From contig JAQNCM010000250.1 of NCBI GenBank assembly GCA_029237615.1, positions 1 through 44,479 on the forward strand: a DNA stretch of 44,479 nucleotides, given 5' to 3'. The notes beneath the pieces were generated by a model, which ran no database searches, had not been told where the DNA came from, and saw nothing but the letters and a program-made list of their open reading frames with translations. Shown one piece after another: positions 19,343 to 29,459 of the stretch; position 1 is the stretch's first letter, and each line of letters starts with the position of its first letter. A program made the position numbers and the translations under genes. The stretch comes from Mucilaginibacter sp. (GTDB taxonomy: Bacteria > Bacteroidota > Bacteroidia > Sphingobacteriales > Sphingobacteriaceae).

Positions 19343-22300
19343 TTAGAAACGTACTTTTAAGTTAAGTGAAATGGTGCGCGTGGTTGGGTAAGCACCTTCT
19401 TGTATACCCTGTAAATTACCTGCGCTTAAACCTTCTTCAGGATCAGCGTAGGGCAGGTTTTTATGAATTATCCATAAGTTTCTGCCGATAAGCTGGAAAG
19501 TAACTTCTTTAACCGGCCCAAGTTTTCCAATGGTGGACGAGGGTAGTGAATATCCTATTAATGCTTCGCGCAACTTTACGTAACTTGCATCATACACAAA
19601 TGCTGACATAGGTAATAAGCCGGTGCCATCTCCAAAGTCACCATAATTATAACCGGTTACCCTGGTAGTATTGGGCTGCCCGTTAGCGTAAACGCCCGGG
19701 CGGATAAAACCACCTCCGTTTGCGAGTGTGTTACGTACCGGCTTTCCTAAATCGTTCGTATACGCTGTTAAAGGATAAATACCGTCAGCTAATCCATAAG
19801 CAAGGTCGTTTGAGAAAATAGAGCCACCGTGGCGGATATCAATCAAGAAACTTAACGTGAAATTCTTATAGGTGAAGCTATTGTTGATACCACCGGTCCA
19901 ATCCGGGTTGGTATTACCAATGTTATTATTTGAGTTTGGAGTTATCTGATATTGCCCATTGGCATTAACAATTTTTTGTCCCTTTGAATTGTAAACATAA
20001 TCAGTTCCTCTGATAGTGCCAAAAGGCTGACCCAGGGGCGCATTAAGTGACTCCCCATTCTGAAAACTAGCCAGCTGAAGGTTGCTGGCTTCCTGGCCGG
20101 TTGCAGTCTTGTATAATGAAGTAACCTTATTTTTAGCTGCAGTAAAGTTTACAGCAATTTTCCAGCTAAAGCCGTTTGTTAATATAGGTGTACCATTTAA
20201 AGATAGTTCAATCCCCCTGTTTTGAACAGAACCGGCATTCAGGAATTCAAAGGTATACCCTGTTGCAGCCGAAACATTAACAGGCAATATTTCATTAAAT
20301 GTTTTAGTGCTGTAATAGCTTCCATCAAAACCAAGGCGGTTTTTAAAAAATGCTAATTCTAAACCCACTTCACTGCTCCTGGTTTGCTCCGGTTTTAAAT
20401 TTGCGTTGTTTTTGGTAACACTGGCAACCGTTTGAGGATTAGCACCAAATGGTGGGTTAATTGTATAAGTATCTAACGTACTGTACAAAGGCGCATCGCT
20501 ACCTACTTGCGCAAAACTGGCCCTTATTTTTCCGTAGGAAAGCCATTTGTACTCTTTAAGCAGTTCCGAAAAAACAAAGCCTGCCGATACAGAAGGATAA
20601 TAATAAACGTTATTTGATGCAGGTAAAGTTGAGGATTGATCTCTTCGTATTGTGCCGTCCAGCGTCAGCATATTTCTCCATGTAAATGTTGCTCCTGCAA
20701 AAATGCCGTTAACTTCTTTTTTGGCATCATATTCAGTTGGCGATAATGGTGAACTTAAAGTATTGGATAATGAATACAAGCCGGGTACTATCAAACCACC
20801 ATTCGTACTTGCAAGGATGCTGTTTTCATAATCTCTCCTGATATTGGTGCCTAATAACGCTTTCAGATTAAAGCTTTTGGAAAGATCTTTATTCACAGTA
20901 GCTAACAGGTCATAGTTCGTTTCAGTGTAAGTATGATCATATCTTGAATAATAGGGTACGCCAATGCTGCCAACGTCATATCGCTCCTGGTCTAACTCAG
21001 AATAAGTATCCAACGAAGTTCTGCCGGTAATGTTTAACCATGAAGTAGGTTTATAGCTCACGTTAATGTTACCCAAATACCGGTTCCGGGTGTCGGTTTC
21101 AAAATTATGATCAACCACCCAGTATGGGTTGTTCCAAAATGCCGGGCTTGTATTCCCATGACCAGGATCGGCCATATTCCAGGTTATGTTGGAGTTGGTC
21201 CTTAAATAAGCGGCTTTTAACTCCTGCACATCCACGTTCGTTTCCCACCATTGCCTGAAATTAGTCATTACGTTCCGGTTGTCTGAATTGGTACCATCAT
21301 AACCGGTTCCGCCGCGGCCTGTGCCATTTGTATTATAAAAATTAATACTACCGCCAACAGTTAGCTTTGGTGTGATGTTATAGGTCGCAGCCATATCAAC
21401 CAGGTTTTTATCTAGCTTGTTATTAGGTATAACACCGTTTTCAATACTTTTTGTAAAGCCCAACTTAAACGTGCCATTCTCATTGCCGTTTGTGATCATG
21501 ATGCTTTGATCAGTGGATACCGGCTTTATAAAAAAGGTTGTAGGATCATTTTTAGCGGCAACCCAGGGCGTAGCTTTACCATAATATGGTGAAGTTTTAT
21601 CGAATGCGTTCCATTGATAGATTAGTAAGTTGGGATCAAATGCCGTACCGTTGGAAGCGTCATCAGCAGTTGGAGCAATCTGTGCATTGGGATTGCCAAA
21701 CACGTTAGCTGTGTTGAAGTATTGGGCATATCCGGCACCATATTGTTTCTGGTATTGAGGGAAAGTTGATTTATCAATTTGGCCAACGCTAACAGTGGAA
21801 TTAATAACAATACCCAAGCCTTTTTTAGCCTTTTTGGTGGTAATTAATATAACGCCGTTGCTGCCGCGTGAACCATACAATGCCGATGCTCCCGCACCCT
21901 TTAAAACAGTTACGCTTTCAATATCATCAGGATTGATATCCGATGCCGGGCTACCGTAATCGTAACCTCCTCCGCCGGATTGCTGATTGCTGCCGTTAGT
22001 GTTATCATTCCCAATAGGCACCCCATCAATTACAAAAAGTGCCTGGTTATTTCCTGTTATGGATTTATAACCACGAAGCACAACATTTGTTGATCCCCCC
22101 AACGTATTGTTCTGGCGAATTTCCAGGCCCGATACTTTGCCGGATAATCCATCAATAAAATTTGCGGAACGTTGTTTGCTAACCTCGTCGCCGGCCACTT
22201 GTTGTGCCGCATAACTTTGTTGGTTTCGTGTGCGCGTAATACCTAATGCACCGGTAACAACCACCTCACCCAATTGCTGGCTGGAAGGGGATAAAGCCAC

Positions 22301-22573
22301 GTTGATGACAGCGCCATTGACAGTAACCGTTTGAGTTACATAACCAATAAAGCTGTATGTTAATTGAGCACCGTTAGAAACGTTTATTGAATACTTACCA
22401 TCAACATTGGTTTGTGTTCCGGTATTTGTACCCTTTACGGTTACCGTTACACCTGGTAACGGATTGCCGTCGTCTTTGCCCGTAACCCTACCGGTTACGG
22501 GGTGACTTTGTGCAAATAGCCGGGTTGCAGCTAATAACAAAATGCACAAATTCAATAGTAGAATTTTTTTCAT
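19343..22573 (-). CDS. SusC/RagA-family TonB-linked outer-membrane protein (no STN domain)
   Basis: 1076 aa; signal peptide, GRVTGKDDGNPLPGVTVTVKGTNTGTQTNVDGKYSI, plug domain GKVSGLEIRQNN...SVTVLKGAGASALYGSRGSNGVILITTKKAKKG. Confidence 0.96.
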   Translation of the reverse strand: MKKILLLNLCILLLAATRLFAQSHPVTGRVTGKDDGNPLPGVTVTVKGTNTGTQTNVDGKYSINVSNGAQLTYSFIGYVTQTVTVNGAVINVALSPSSQQLGEVVVTGALGITRTRNQQSYAAQQVAGDEVSKQRSANFIDGLSGKVSGLEIRQNNTLGGSTNVVLRGYKSITGNNQALFVIDGVPIGNDNTNGSNQQSGGGGYDYGSPASDINPDDIESVTVLKGAGASALYGSRGSNGVILITTKKAKKGLGIVINSTVSVGQIDKSTFPQYQKQYGAGYAQYFNTANVFGNPNAQIAPTADDASNGTAFDPNLLIYQWNAFDKTSPYYGKATPWVAAKNDPTTFFIKPVSTDQSIMITNGNENGTFKLGFTKSIENGVIPNNKLDKNLVDMAATYNITPKLTVGGSINFYNTNGTGRGGTGYDGTNSDNRNVMTNFRQWWETNVDVQELKAAYLRTNSNITWNMADPGHGNTSPAFWNNPYWVVDHNFETDTRNRYLGNINVSYKPTSWLNITGRTSLDTYSELDQERYDVGSIGVPYYSRYDHTYTETNYDLLATVNKDLSKSFNLKALLGTNIRRDYENSILASTNGGLIVPGLYSLSNTLSSPLSPTEYDAKKEVNGIFAGATFTWRNMLTLDGTIRRDQSSTLPASNNVYYYPSVSAGFVFSELLKEYKWLSYGKIRASFAQVGSDAPLYSTLDTYTINPPFGANPQTVASVTKNNANLKPEQTRSSEVGLELAFFKNRLGFDGSYYSTKTFNEILPVNVSAATGYTFEFLNAGSVQNRGIELSLNGTPILTNGFSWKIAVNFTAAKNKVTSLYKTATGQEASNLQLASFQNGESLNAPLGQPFGTIRGTDYVYNSKGQKIVNANGQYQITPNSNNNIGNTNPDWTGGINNSFTYKNFTLSFLIDIRHGGSIFSNDLAYGLADGIYPLTAYTNDLGKPVRNTLANGGGFIRPGVYANGQPNTTRVTGYNYGDFGDGTGLLPMSAFVYDASYVKLREALIGYSLPSSTIGKLGPVKEVTFQLIGRNLWIIHKNLPYADPEEGLSAGNLQGIQEGAYPTTRTISLNLKVRF

Positions 22574-22911
22574 TGAGTAAATAAATTAATATTAGTTTAA
22601 TATGAATTAAATCGGTAAAGCCGCTCTGGTATTTTCTTTTAAAGAAATAATGTTTTTGTAATGTCTCCTTTACAAGTTGCTGCGTTTATTGGGAAAAATG
22701 ATTGTGGCGTATTTTGACAACATTTTTGATGCAATTTTGTTCTTTAAAAATTAAATCTGATTTATTATTAATTAATTATTGATTAATAATAAGGCGGTTA
22801 ATAAGTTAATTGGGGCCGGAAAATATGCGAGGTGTTTTCCGGCTGCTTTTTGCAATAATCGACGGCTCTTTCACATTTAATTACTTATAGCTTTTGGTGA
22901 GATTAGAAAAA

Positions 22912-22942
22912 TAAAAAACCCCTTAGCGCTAGCTAAAGGGTT
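22912..22942 (-). terminator. Terminator downstream of ABC/M1 fusion gene
   Basis: Minus strand reads AACCCTTTAGCTAGCGCTAAGGGGTTTTTTATTTTT, an imperfect stem followed by a T-run. Confidence 0.7.
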
Positions 22943-22967
22943 GTATGTGGCAGTTTATAAAAATGCT

Positions 22968-25900
22968 TTAAATCTTTCCGATGTCCTTTATGTTATCATT
23001 GGGCATTCGGTCTATGAGTTTATTATAGGGATCTATGCCTGCGTTTACCGGTTTGCCTTTTACTGTAATAGTTACAGTGTGTTCGCCGGCGGCAAGTTTA
23101 TATTTTTTAAGGTACAGTGGGTTGGTTTGATTGCGGCCGTCCTTGTTTTTTGTTTCCGCTCCAAAAATACCAATATCAATATAGTCATTCATCTGTTTGG
23201 CTGGAATATCGTTTCCCTTGCCATCGATATAAGCTTTTTCGATATTTATCTTCATCGTAACTTTATATTCATTTTTGTTACCGGTGGATGCTGAGGTCAC
23301 ATTAACCATTTTATTGTTGTATAAAGTGATTTTTTGCCAGTTATCTGTCAAATAGTATTGCAAAGAATCGGGTACATGTTTTTGCAGGTAACGGTACAGA
23401 TCATTTGTTCCTGCAAATGGCGGTTTGTTTTTAAAAACGTAGGCATTTTTAAATTCTTTCAATGCGCTGTTTAAGCTGTCTTCGCCCATCAGATCCCTTA
23501 AGCCATATAGCACAACTCCTGCTTTACCACCCCACTCAAACCATTGATTTGCTTTTATCAACGGATGTTCTTTTTCTTCCAGCCGGGTTCGGATCCATAG
23601 GTAGGCCCAAAGCTGATCTTGCAGGATCCATTTCATATTGTTCTTTCCATATTTTTTTTCAGTCATTACAAGGGCGCTGTATCTTGCTAGCCCTTCGGGA
23701 ATAACTAATGAACCTACCGTGTTATTTGGGGCCACCTGGAAACGCCACCATTGCTGTGCCAGTTGCTGTACAGTATTGAAGTAACAAAAGTCATTTTGGT
23801 TGGGATTATTGAAATCGGCATTCCATCCAAAATATTCGGCGTAAGTATCAAAGGTTGCCGACGAACCCATCCTTGGTGAAAAGACAGATGTTTCTGCCAG
23901 CCTGATATTTTTAAAAGGGTATGCCCCATAGGCATTATCGAAGTAATGCAGCCCATCTTTATACGCAGCCATAAAACGACCGAGATTTGCTTTATGTGCG
24001 GGATGATAGAAAATGCTAATGTCAACCTTATGCCCCTGGTTTAACAGGACGCTGTCATGAAGGTCAGCATATCTTGCTGACACCGCAGCCAAAGGTGCAT
24101 ACATGCCCGGGTTTGTTTGAACATAGTGATAATAGTTACGCCCGTTTTGCTGCCAATGCTTTTGCAAAATGCCTTGTGCCACGGCTGTTTGGTCGCCGGA
24201 AGTACTGACAGTAAGATCGAAACTTAAAAGGTCTGAGGCTTTACCAGTCTTTAGTGTACTTATGCCTTCGGGATCATTTTGTTCAATATCTTCGTTCTTT
24301 TTAGGCGGGAGATGGGATTCCTTGCGTACATATGGACTGCTTACTTCGTCGTCATCATCATAACCCAAACCCGGCAAGCCTCCCGTAAAAAAGGTGCCGT
24401 TCCGAAGCAGTTTCTCGCCATAGAGCCCATTACTGAAGCCTTTATAGATTACGGATGAATTTATTTCCAGCACAGCTGAATCGCCGGGGGCTAAAATCTT
24501 TTCAAATTGGTAAAGACGAAAATCGGCCGTATCTTGTTTTGGCCTCAAAAAATTGAGAAACCCCCGCTGATACATTAACGGATATGTAAAGGGCACGGCC
24601 CTATTATTTATTTTAATAGAATAATCAGTGAGTTCATCGCCATCTAATAAGAGTTTAGATATAGGCTGATTGGTTTTGTTAACGATGGTCACGTATGCTT
24701 TGACAAATTGTTGCTGTTTATCGGGAAAGAGGTCGGCGTACATTTTAATGCGTGTTACTTTGGGCAGCGGCAAGTTCGCATAGGGTTTCAGCTTTTTTTC
24801 ATAGCTGATGGCTCGATTTTCACTTTCACTTTTTGTTAAAAAAACATTTAAGTAGTTAACATTATAATAAATATAAGATCCGACTACCAAAAAGGCAAGG
24901 AAAACAACTGCCGCAAATAACCGCGTTTTTGTATCGAAACGTTCGCCAACCAGCTGCAGTCTTTCTTTAAAAGATGATGTTACGCCGCGATAATAAAATA
25001 GGGCCGCAACAATGATCAACAAGCCACCATCCAACAGCCAATAAATATTAAACCAGTAAACAGGTTTAGCCATGTGGCCCAGCCCATCCATATCTGATAC
25101 TCCATACCAGGGCGTATAAGAGTAAAGCAACATATTATAATTAAATATACCCGAATCCCGCAAAAAGAATAAGGCAACCCAAAGGAACACTGCTATACCA
25201 TGTGCTGCAAACTTGTTATTAATAGTTACATGTACCGCATACGCAAACATTACCATCTCCAGCAGCCGGGGCAGGATAATGGTAAAAATATACATGAAAT
25301 AAACCGAAAAATTAAACTGGTGAAACCCTTTGATTATTTGAATAGGGACACCAAGAACCAGGGGTATAAAGGCAAGGCAAAATCCCATAAAAAGCAATGC
25401 GATGAGCTTTGAGCCATTTAAAACCCAGTTAGGGGGCGGCAATGAATCATTGATAAAAGCATAGCGCGTTACCCTGTCGCGGTGGAGGGTTTCGCCGGTG
25501 TAAAAAACGATAATGAAAAATATGAAGAACAGAAAAACCGAATTAAAAGTATCCAGGAACATGATGCTGCGCGGAAACACAGGAACGCCATCAAAATTAT
25601 CTCCCATCCAGAATACAAATCCTAAAAATACCAGGCCGCTGCCAAGAATTATCCAGAAGTAATTATCGCGAATTATGTTATTCAGCTCAATTTTGGTAAG
25701 ATTAAAAAGTGTACTGCGATTATAGGTGCCGCTGAAGCTGCTTTTTACCTTTAATATTTGGGTGCGCCTTTCCTTTGTCGTGATGTCATCGATAGCTGCT
25801 TTATCTCTTTTGCCACTAAAGAATTTTTCAAAATTAAACTTTAAATAGGTGTATATTAAAATTACCAATCCCAAGGCCGACCATATAATGCGGTTTAACA

Positions 25901-26621
25901 AGTATAAACCGCTTACAGGTAATAACGTAGTATTTTGCTGAGCAGCAGTTGAACCGTTTGATTGAAGCCGCACGCCATTGAGTCCGAATGCATCTGACAG
26001 GGTGATTACAGTTGCATTATTGGTATGGTTCAGAAAGAATATAGAAATAAAATAGCCCAAAAACAGCAGGATACCACCGCTATAGATCACTTTTACATTG
26101 CGCGTGATGGCAACCAGTCCAAAAAAAAGGCAGGAGGTAAAGATGATGTTGGGGAGGGCAATTGTAAAATAGGGATACAGGTAATAAATTAAGTGATTAG
26201 GCCCATAGTGTTCAGCGCTTCGCCAGCCCATGGCCGGTCCTAATTTGGTTCCAATCAATATTCCGAACATAATGGCGCAGCTAATAAACAGCATACATAC
26301 AAAAGAGCCTAAAAACCGGCCCCAGAAATAACCGGCTTTGGTTATAGGGTAAGTAAGGTAATAATCCTTTGTATTATACTCGATATCGCGGTATAAAGGT
26401 GTCCCCATTATGGATGATGTTATCAGCATCATCATCATAGTAATACCAGCGCACCATAAAGCGATGAGATAAGGGGCATTATAGTGCTCTTTTTCGCCTG
26501 CGGGCAAGGAGCCGGTGGCAAAAGTAAATATGGTAAAAATTAACGCTGCCACGAAATATAAGTATACCGCAGGCCTTCTGATCCTGTTTTGGATCTCAAA
26601 CAAAAATATTTTCCAGAACAT
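22968..26621 (-). CDS. ABC-2-type permease fused to a C-terminal M1-aminopeptidase-like domain
   Basis: 1217 aa; multiple N-terminal TM segments, a second membrane half, then a periplasmic M1-like region (YGAYPFKNIRLAETSVFSPRMGSSATF...TVQQLAQQWWRF...IPEGLARYSALVM). HExxH is replaced by QQLAQ. Confidence 0.85.
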   Translation of the reverse strand: MFWKIFLFEIQNRIRRPAVYLYFVAALIFTIFTFATGSLPAGEKEHYNAPYLIALWCAGITMMMMLITSSIMGTPLYRDIEYNTKDYYLTYPITKAGYFWGRFLGSFVCMLFISCAIMFGILIGTKLGPAMGWRSAEHYGPNHLIYYLYPYFTIALPNIIFTSCLFFGLVAITRNVKVIYSGGILLFLGYFISIFFLNHTNNATVITLSDAFGLNGVRLQSNGSTAAQQNTTLLPVSGLYLLNRIIWSALGLVILIYTYLKFNFEKFFSGKRDKAAIDDITTKERRTQILKVKSSFSGTYNRSTLFNLTKIELNNIIRDNYFWIILGSGLVFLGFVFWMGDNFDGVPVFPRSIMFLDTFNSVFLFFIFFIIVFYTGETLHRDRVTRYAFINDSLPPPNWVLNGSKLIALLFMGFCLAFIPLVLGVPIQIIKGFHQFNFSVYFMYIFTIILPRLLEMVMFAYAVHVTINNKFAAHGIAVFLWVALFFLRDSGIFNYNMLLYSYTPWYGVSDMDGLGHMAKPVYWFNIYWLLDGGLLIIVAALFYYRGVTSSFKERLQLVGERFDTKTRLFAAVVFLAFLVVGSYIYYNVNYLNVFLTKSESENRAISYEKKLKPYANLPLPKVTRIKMYADLFPDKQQQFVKAYVTIVNKTNQPISKLLLDGDELTDYSIKINNRAVPFTYPLMYQRGFLNFLRPKQDTADFRLYQFEKILAPGDSAVLEINSSVIYKGFSNGLYGEKLLRNGTFFTGGLPGLGYDDDDEVSSPYVRKESHLPPKKNEDIEQNDPEGISTLKTGKASDLLSFDLTVSTSGDQTAVAQGILQKHWQQNGRNYYHYVQTNPGMYAPLAAVSARYADLHDSVLLNQGHKVDISIFYHPAHKANLGRFMAAYKDGLHYFDNAYGAYPFKNIRLAETSVFSPRMGSSATFDTYAEYFGWNADFNNPNQNDFCYFNTVQQLAQQWWRFQVAPNNTVGSLVIPEGLARYSALVMTEKKYGKNNMKWILQDQLWAYLWIRTRLEEKEHPLIKANQWFEWGGKAGVVLYGLRDLMGEDSLNSALKEFKNAYVFKNKPPFAGTNDLYRYLQKHVPDSLQYYLTDNWQKITLYNNKMVNVTSASTGNKNEYKVTMKINIEKAYIDGKGNDIPAKQMNDYIDIGIFGAETKNKDGRNQTNPLYLKKYKLAAGEHTVTITVKGKPVNAGIDPYNKLIDRMPNDNIKDIGKI

Positions 26622-26641
26622 AACTTATTGGTTTATAGCAG

Positions 26642-27529
26642 TTAAATTGTATTCACATCTACACGGGTTGCAATATTGCTGAAGTAAACATCCTCCAGGT
26701 TTGGACTAGCAGGCGCAAATCCGTTCCCGGGATCGGTTTCCTTTAAGACTCTGATATGCAATTTACCGGTTTTTAACTGGGTTGATATTACATTGTAATC
26801 ATCCCTGTAAAATCCTATTTCAGCTTTATTGATTGCCTTTGTATATATTTTGCCTTCCATCTCGGTTACGGCGGTTTCAGGATCGCCGGTATACAATACT
26901 TCGCCCTGGCAAATAATAGCAAAGTTGGAGCAAAGCGTGCTTACATCTTCGACAATATGGGTAGATAGAATTACAATAGTATTTTCTCCTAACTGGCTTA
27001 GTAAATTATAAAAACGATTTCTTTCCGCAGGATCAAGACCGGCGGTAGGCTCATCTACGATGATCAGTTTAGGATTACCGATCAGGGCCTGCGCAATGCC
27101 AAAGCGCTGCTTCATTCCCCCAGAAAACGTGCCCAGATGTTTTCTCCTGTCTTTTGAAAGATTAACGTTTTCGAGTAAACCCTCCACCAGATCCCTTCGT
27201 TCGCCCTTATTCCCTACACCTTTTAACTGAGCAATATGATCCAGCATACGCTCGGCAGATATTTTGGGATAAACACCGAATTCCTGGGGTAAGTAGCCGA
27301 GCAACTGTCGTACTTCGGTTTTGTTCTTTAATACATCCAGGTCATCCAGGTAGATGCTGCCTTTGTCTGCTTCCTGTAAGGTTGCTATGGTACGCATCAG
27401 CGATGATTTACCCGCGCCATTTGGCCCCAGTAAACCAAACATGCCATTATTTAGTGTAAGCGAAACGTCCTTTAGCGCATGTACACCGTTTGCGTAAGTT
27501 TTAGAGAGTGAGTTAATTACCAGTTTCAT
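26642..27529 (-). CDS. ABC transporter ATP-binding protein
   Basis: 295 aa; Walker A GLLGPNGAGKSS, Q-loop YLPQEFG, signature FSGGMKQR, Walker B LIIVDEPTAGLDP. Confidence 0.96.
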   Translation of the reverse strand: MKLVINSLSKTYANGVHALKDVSLTLNNGMFGLLGPNGAGKSSLMRTIATLQEADKGSIYLDDLDVLKNKTEVRQLLGYLPQEFGVYPKISAERMLDHIAQLKGVGNKGERRDLVEGLLENVNLSKDRRKHLGTFSGGMKQRFGIAQALIGNPKLIIVDEPTAGLDPAERNRFYNLLSQLGENTIVILSTHIVEDVSTLCSNFAIICQGEVLYTGDPETAVTEMEGKIYTKAINKAEIGFYRDDYNVISTQLKTGKLHIRVLKETDPGNGFAPASPNLEDVYFSNIATRVDVNTI

Positions 27530-28335
27530 TTGTGATAAGATTTAGATTGATTATTTTTTATTAAATTCTGCGAGGTGCCTGTTGATATGAGTTTTGCACT
27601 ATCGGCTAACTGATATTTCAGATTATTGATAGCAGCGCCATTTAACCTGAGCTGACTTTTATTGAGTATATTTAATTCCGCACTCTGCAATTGGTTGTCA
27701 TCAGCAATTGTCATATTTGAACGGCTTCCATTATCTATACCGATAACGGCGTTAAGCGCTCTTATTTTGTTCCCTTTTAGAATAATTGAGGCAGCATGTT
27801 TTTCTGTTATGGTTAAACTATCCAGGGTAAATCCGCTGATAATGGATGGGCGCCACTTAAAATCTTCGCTTGCCAGGGTATCTATTACCGGTTGGTCGCC
27901 GGCCATGTACCTTGCATCAGCATTAAATTGTTTTAAATCCGGACAAGATATTACCAGCACATATGCTGCGCGGGGATTATTGAAGCTCCCGCTAAATGCA
28001 GCGTCGATATGAAGCGTGCCGGCATTTTGGCTTATTTTAACAAAGTCAGCAGCGGATGGATCCATACGAACACTAAAAGGCCCTTGCTTTAAAATGATGT
28101 TTGCAGCAGTTGAAGCGCTCAGGTCGATTGTTTTAAAGTCCTTAAAATTTAATGAGACGTAATCTTTAAACGGGTCTTTATAATCACCTTTTAAATAGGA
28201 TGATTTAAGCATCAGGTCATAAAATACCAAGGAGACAAGGGTTATGATAATAGCAGTTAACAGAAGTTTATTACTTGTTTTCATGGTTCTTTTTGTCTGA
28301 TGTTGATGTGTAATTCGCTGATTTGAAGTTTTCAT
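27526..28335 (-). CDS. GIN/DUF2807-like secreted or membrane-anchored beta-helical protein, translationally coupled to the ABC ATPase
   Basis: 269 aa; N-terminal TM anchor and DUF2807-like features (FKTIDLSASTAANIILKQGPFSVRM...DAAFSG...ISCPDLKQFNADA). Stop overlaps the next start by 4 nt (ATGA). Confidence 0.6.
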   Translation of the reverse strand: MKTSNQRITHQHQTKRTMKTSNKLLLTAIIITLVSLVFYDLMLKSSYLKGDYKDPFKDYVSLNFKDFKTIDLSASTAANIILKQGPFSVRMDPSAADFVKISQNAGTLHIDAAFSGSFNNPRAAYVLVISCPDLKQFNADARYMAGDQPVIDTLASEDFKWRPSIISGFTLDSLTITEKHAASIILKGNKIRALNAVIGIDNGSRSNMTIADDNQLQSAELNILNKSQLRLNGAAINNLKYQLADSAKLISTGTSQNLIKNNQSKSYHK

Positions 28336-28351
28336 ACCGTTCTTGTATTTC

Positions 28352-28678
28352 TTACATCGAAATATCCAGCAGGTAAATGTTTTTGAACAGTTCGGGTAAA
28401 TTCTGTTGCAGAAAGCGTTCTTTACGCAGTTGTTTTACCCGCTCGTATCCTTCCGGGGCTACAAATAAGCCCAGGCCTCTCTTATTATAAATCACTTCCT
28501 GCTTTTGCAAAAATTCATAAGAACGCATTACTGTATTCGGATTAACTTCCAGCTCGATTGCCAGGTCGCGTACCGAGGGTATTTTTTGTTCGGCCGGCAA
28601 TTTATCCATCAGTATGTTATCGCATACGTAAGCTGCTATCTGCAGGTATATGGCTTCATTATCTTTAAATTCCATCAT
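28352..28678 (-). CDS. GntR-family transcriptional regulator (YtrA subfamily)
   Basis: wHTH: EAIYLQIAAYVCDNILMDKLPAEQKIPSVRDLAIELEVNPNTVMRSYEFLQKQEVIYNKRGLGLFV. The start is more likely at MMEFKDNE (~28678) than at the ORF-track start 28729, which overlaps the upstream gene. Confidence 0.92.
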   Translation of the reverse strand: MMEFKDNEAIYLQIAAYVCDNILMDKLPAEQKIPSVRDLAIELEVNPNTVMRSYEFLQKQEVIYNKRGLGLFVAPEGYERVKQLRKERFLQQNLPELFKNIYLLDISM

Positions 28679-28686
28679 CCAATCCC

Positions 28687-29457
28687 TTAAACCTGTTTTT
28701 CTTTTAACCTGAAGTAAGTAGCTGTCCAAAAAATTATAGATACTATAATTATAAGGTACGATACAAAAGTATCTTCATGGCGACCAGTGGTAACCGCCAT
28801 AAATCTAGTATCTTCATAAAACATAACATTGCTGAATGGTACAGCGGGCCGTACATCCCGCTGGAATAATGCTTTTACAAACCAGGTATTAAACACTGTA
28901 AGTATGCCGGCACAGATAAAAAAGCCAAACCCTGCTTTTATAAAATGAAATTTTTTAAAACAGATAGCACCGAAAAAAGCAAGACTGTGTAAAAGAGTAA
29001 AAATTATGAATAAGCCGGACGCAGGCTCCACAAAAATATTAAAAATCTCTACGCGCTGATGGGGTAGGTGCTTTAAATTTAACAGTCCTATTAATATTGT
29101 ATAAAAACTGATAATAAAGACAACCGAAAATATCACATAAGAATATAGCCAGCCAACTAAAAATTTTTCGAAATGCGATGCCGGTAAAGTGAGGGCGGCT
29201 GTGGATTTCTTCTGATCGCCAAAATCAGCAAAAATAGTACTTGTAAAAATAGTGCCAGCTAAGAAAAATACCGGCACAAATAATATCGTCTGTACTTCTT
29301 TATCTATTCCCCCGGGTATTAAATAAACTATGAAACTGCCGCCAAGCACCATTACCCCTATCAATACACCCAACGACATCAGGTAGGTTTTATAATGCTC
29401 TGAGGTATGTTTTATAAGCAGCATCCCAAATCGCTTTGTATTAAATATGTTGTTCAT
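28687..29457 (-). CDS. Putative ABC-2-type membrane permease subunit
   Basis: 256 aa, six or so hydrophobic segments, 2 nt from the adjacent ATPase gene. Confidence 0.7.
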   Translation of the reverse strand: MNNIFNTKRFGMLLIKHTSEHYKTYLMSLGVLIGVMVLGGSFIVYLIPGGIDKEVQTILFVPVFFLAGTIFTSTIFADFGDQKKSTAALTLPASHFEKFLVGWLYSYVIFSVVFIISFYTILIGLLNLKHLPHQRVEIFNIFVEPASGLFIIFTLLHSLAFFGAICFKKFHFIKAGFGFFICAGILTVFNTWFVKALFQRDVRPAVPFSNVMFYEDTRFMAVTTGRHEDTFVSYLIIIVSIIFWTATYFRLKEKQV

Positions 29458-29459
29458 AA

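Noticed and set aside
22941-23294. 117-aa plus-strand ORF
   Set aside because: Lies antisense over the end of the ABC/M1 fusion gene and its terminator; no supporting features.
28679-28729. Apparent 43-nt overlap of GntR and permease genes
   Set aside because: Disappears if GntR starts at the in-frame Met-Met at ~28678, which better matches the family N-terminus.
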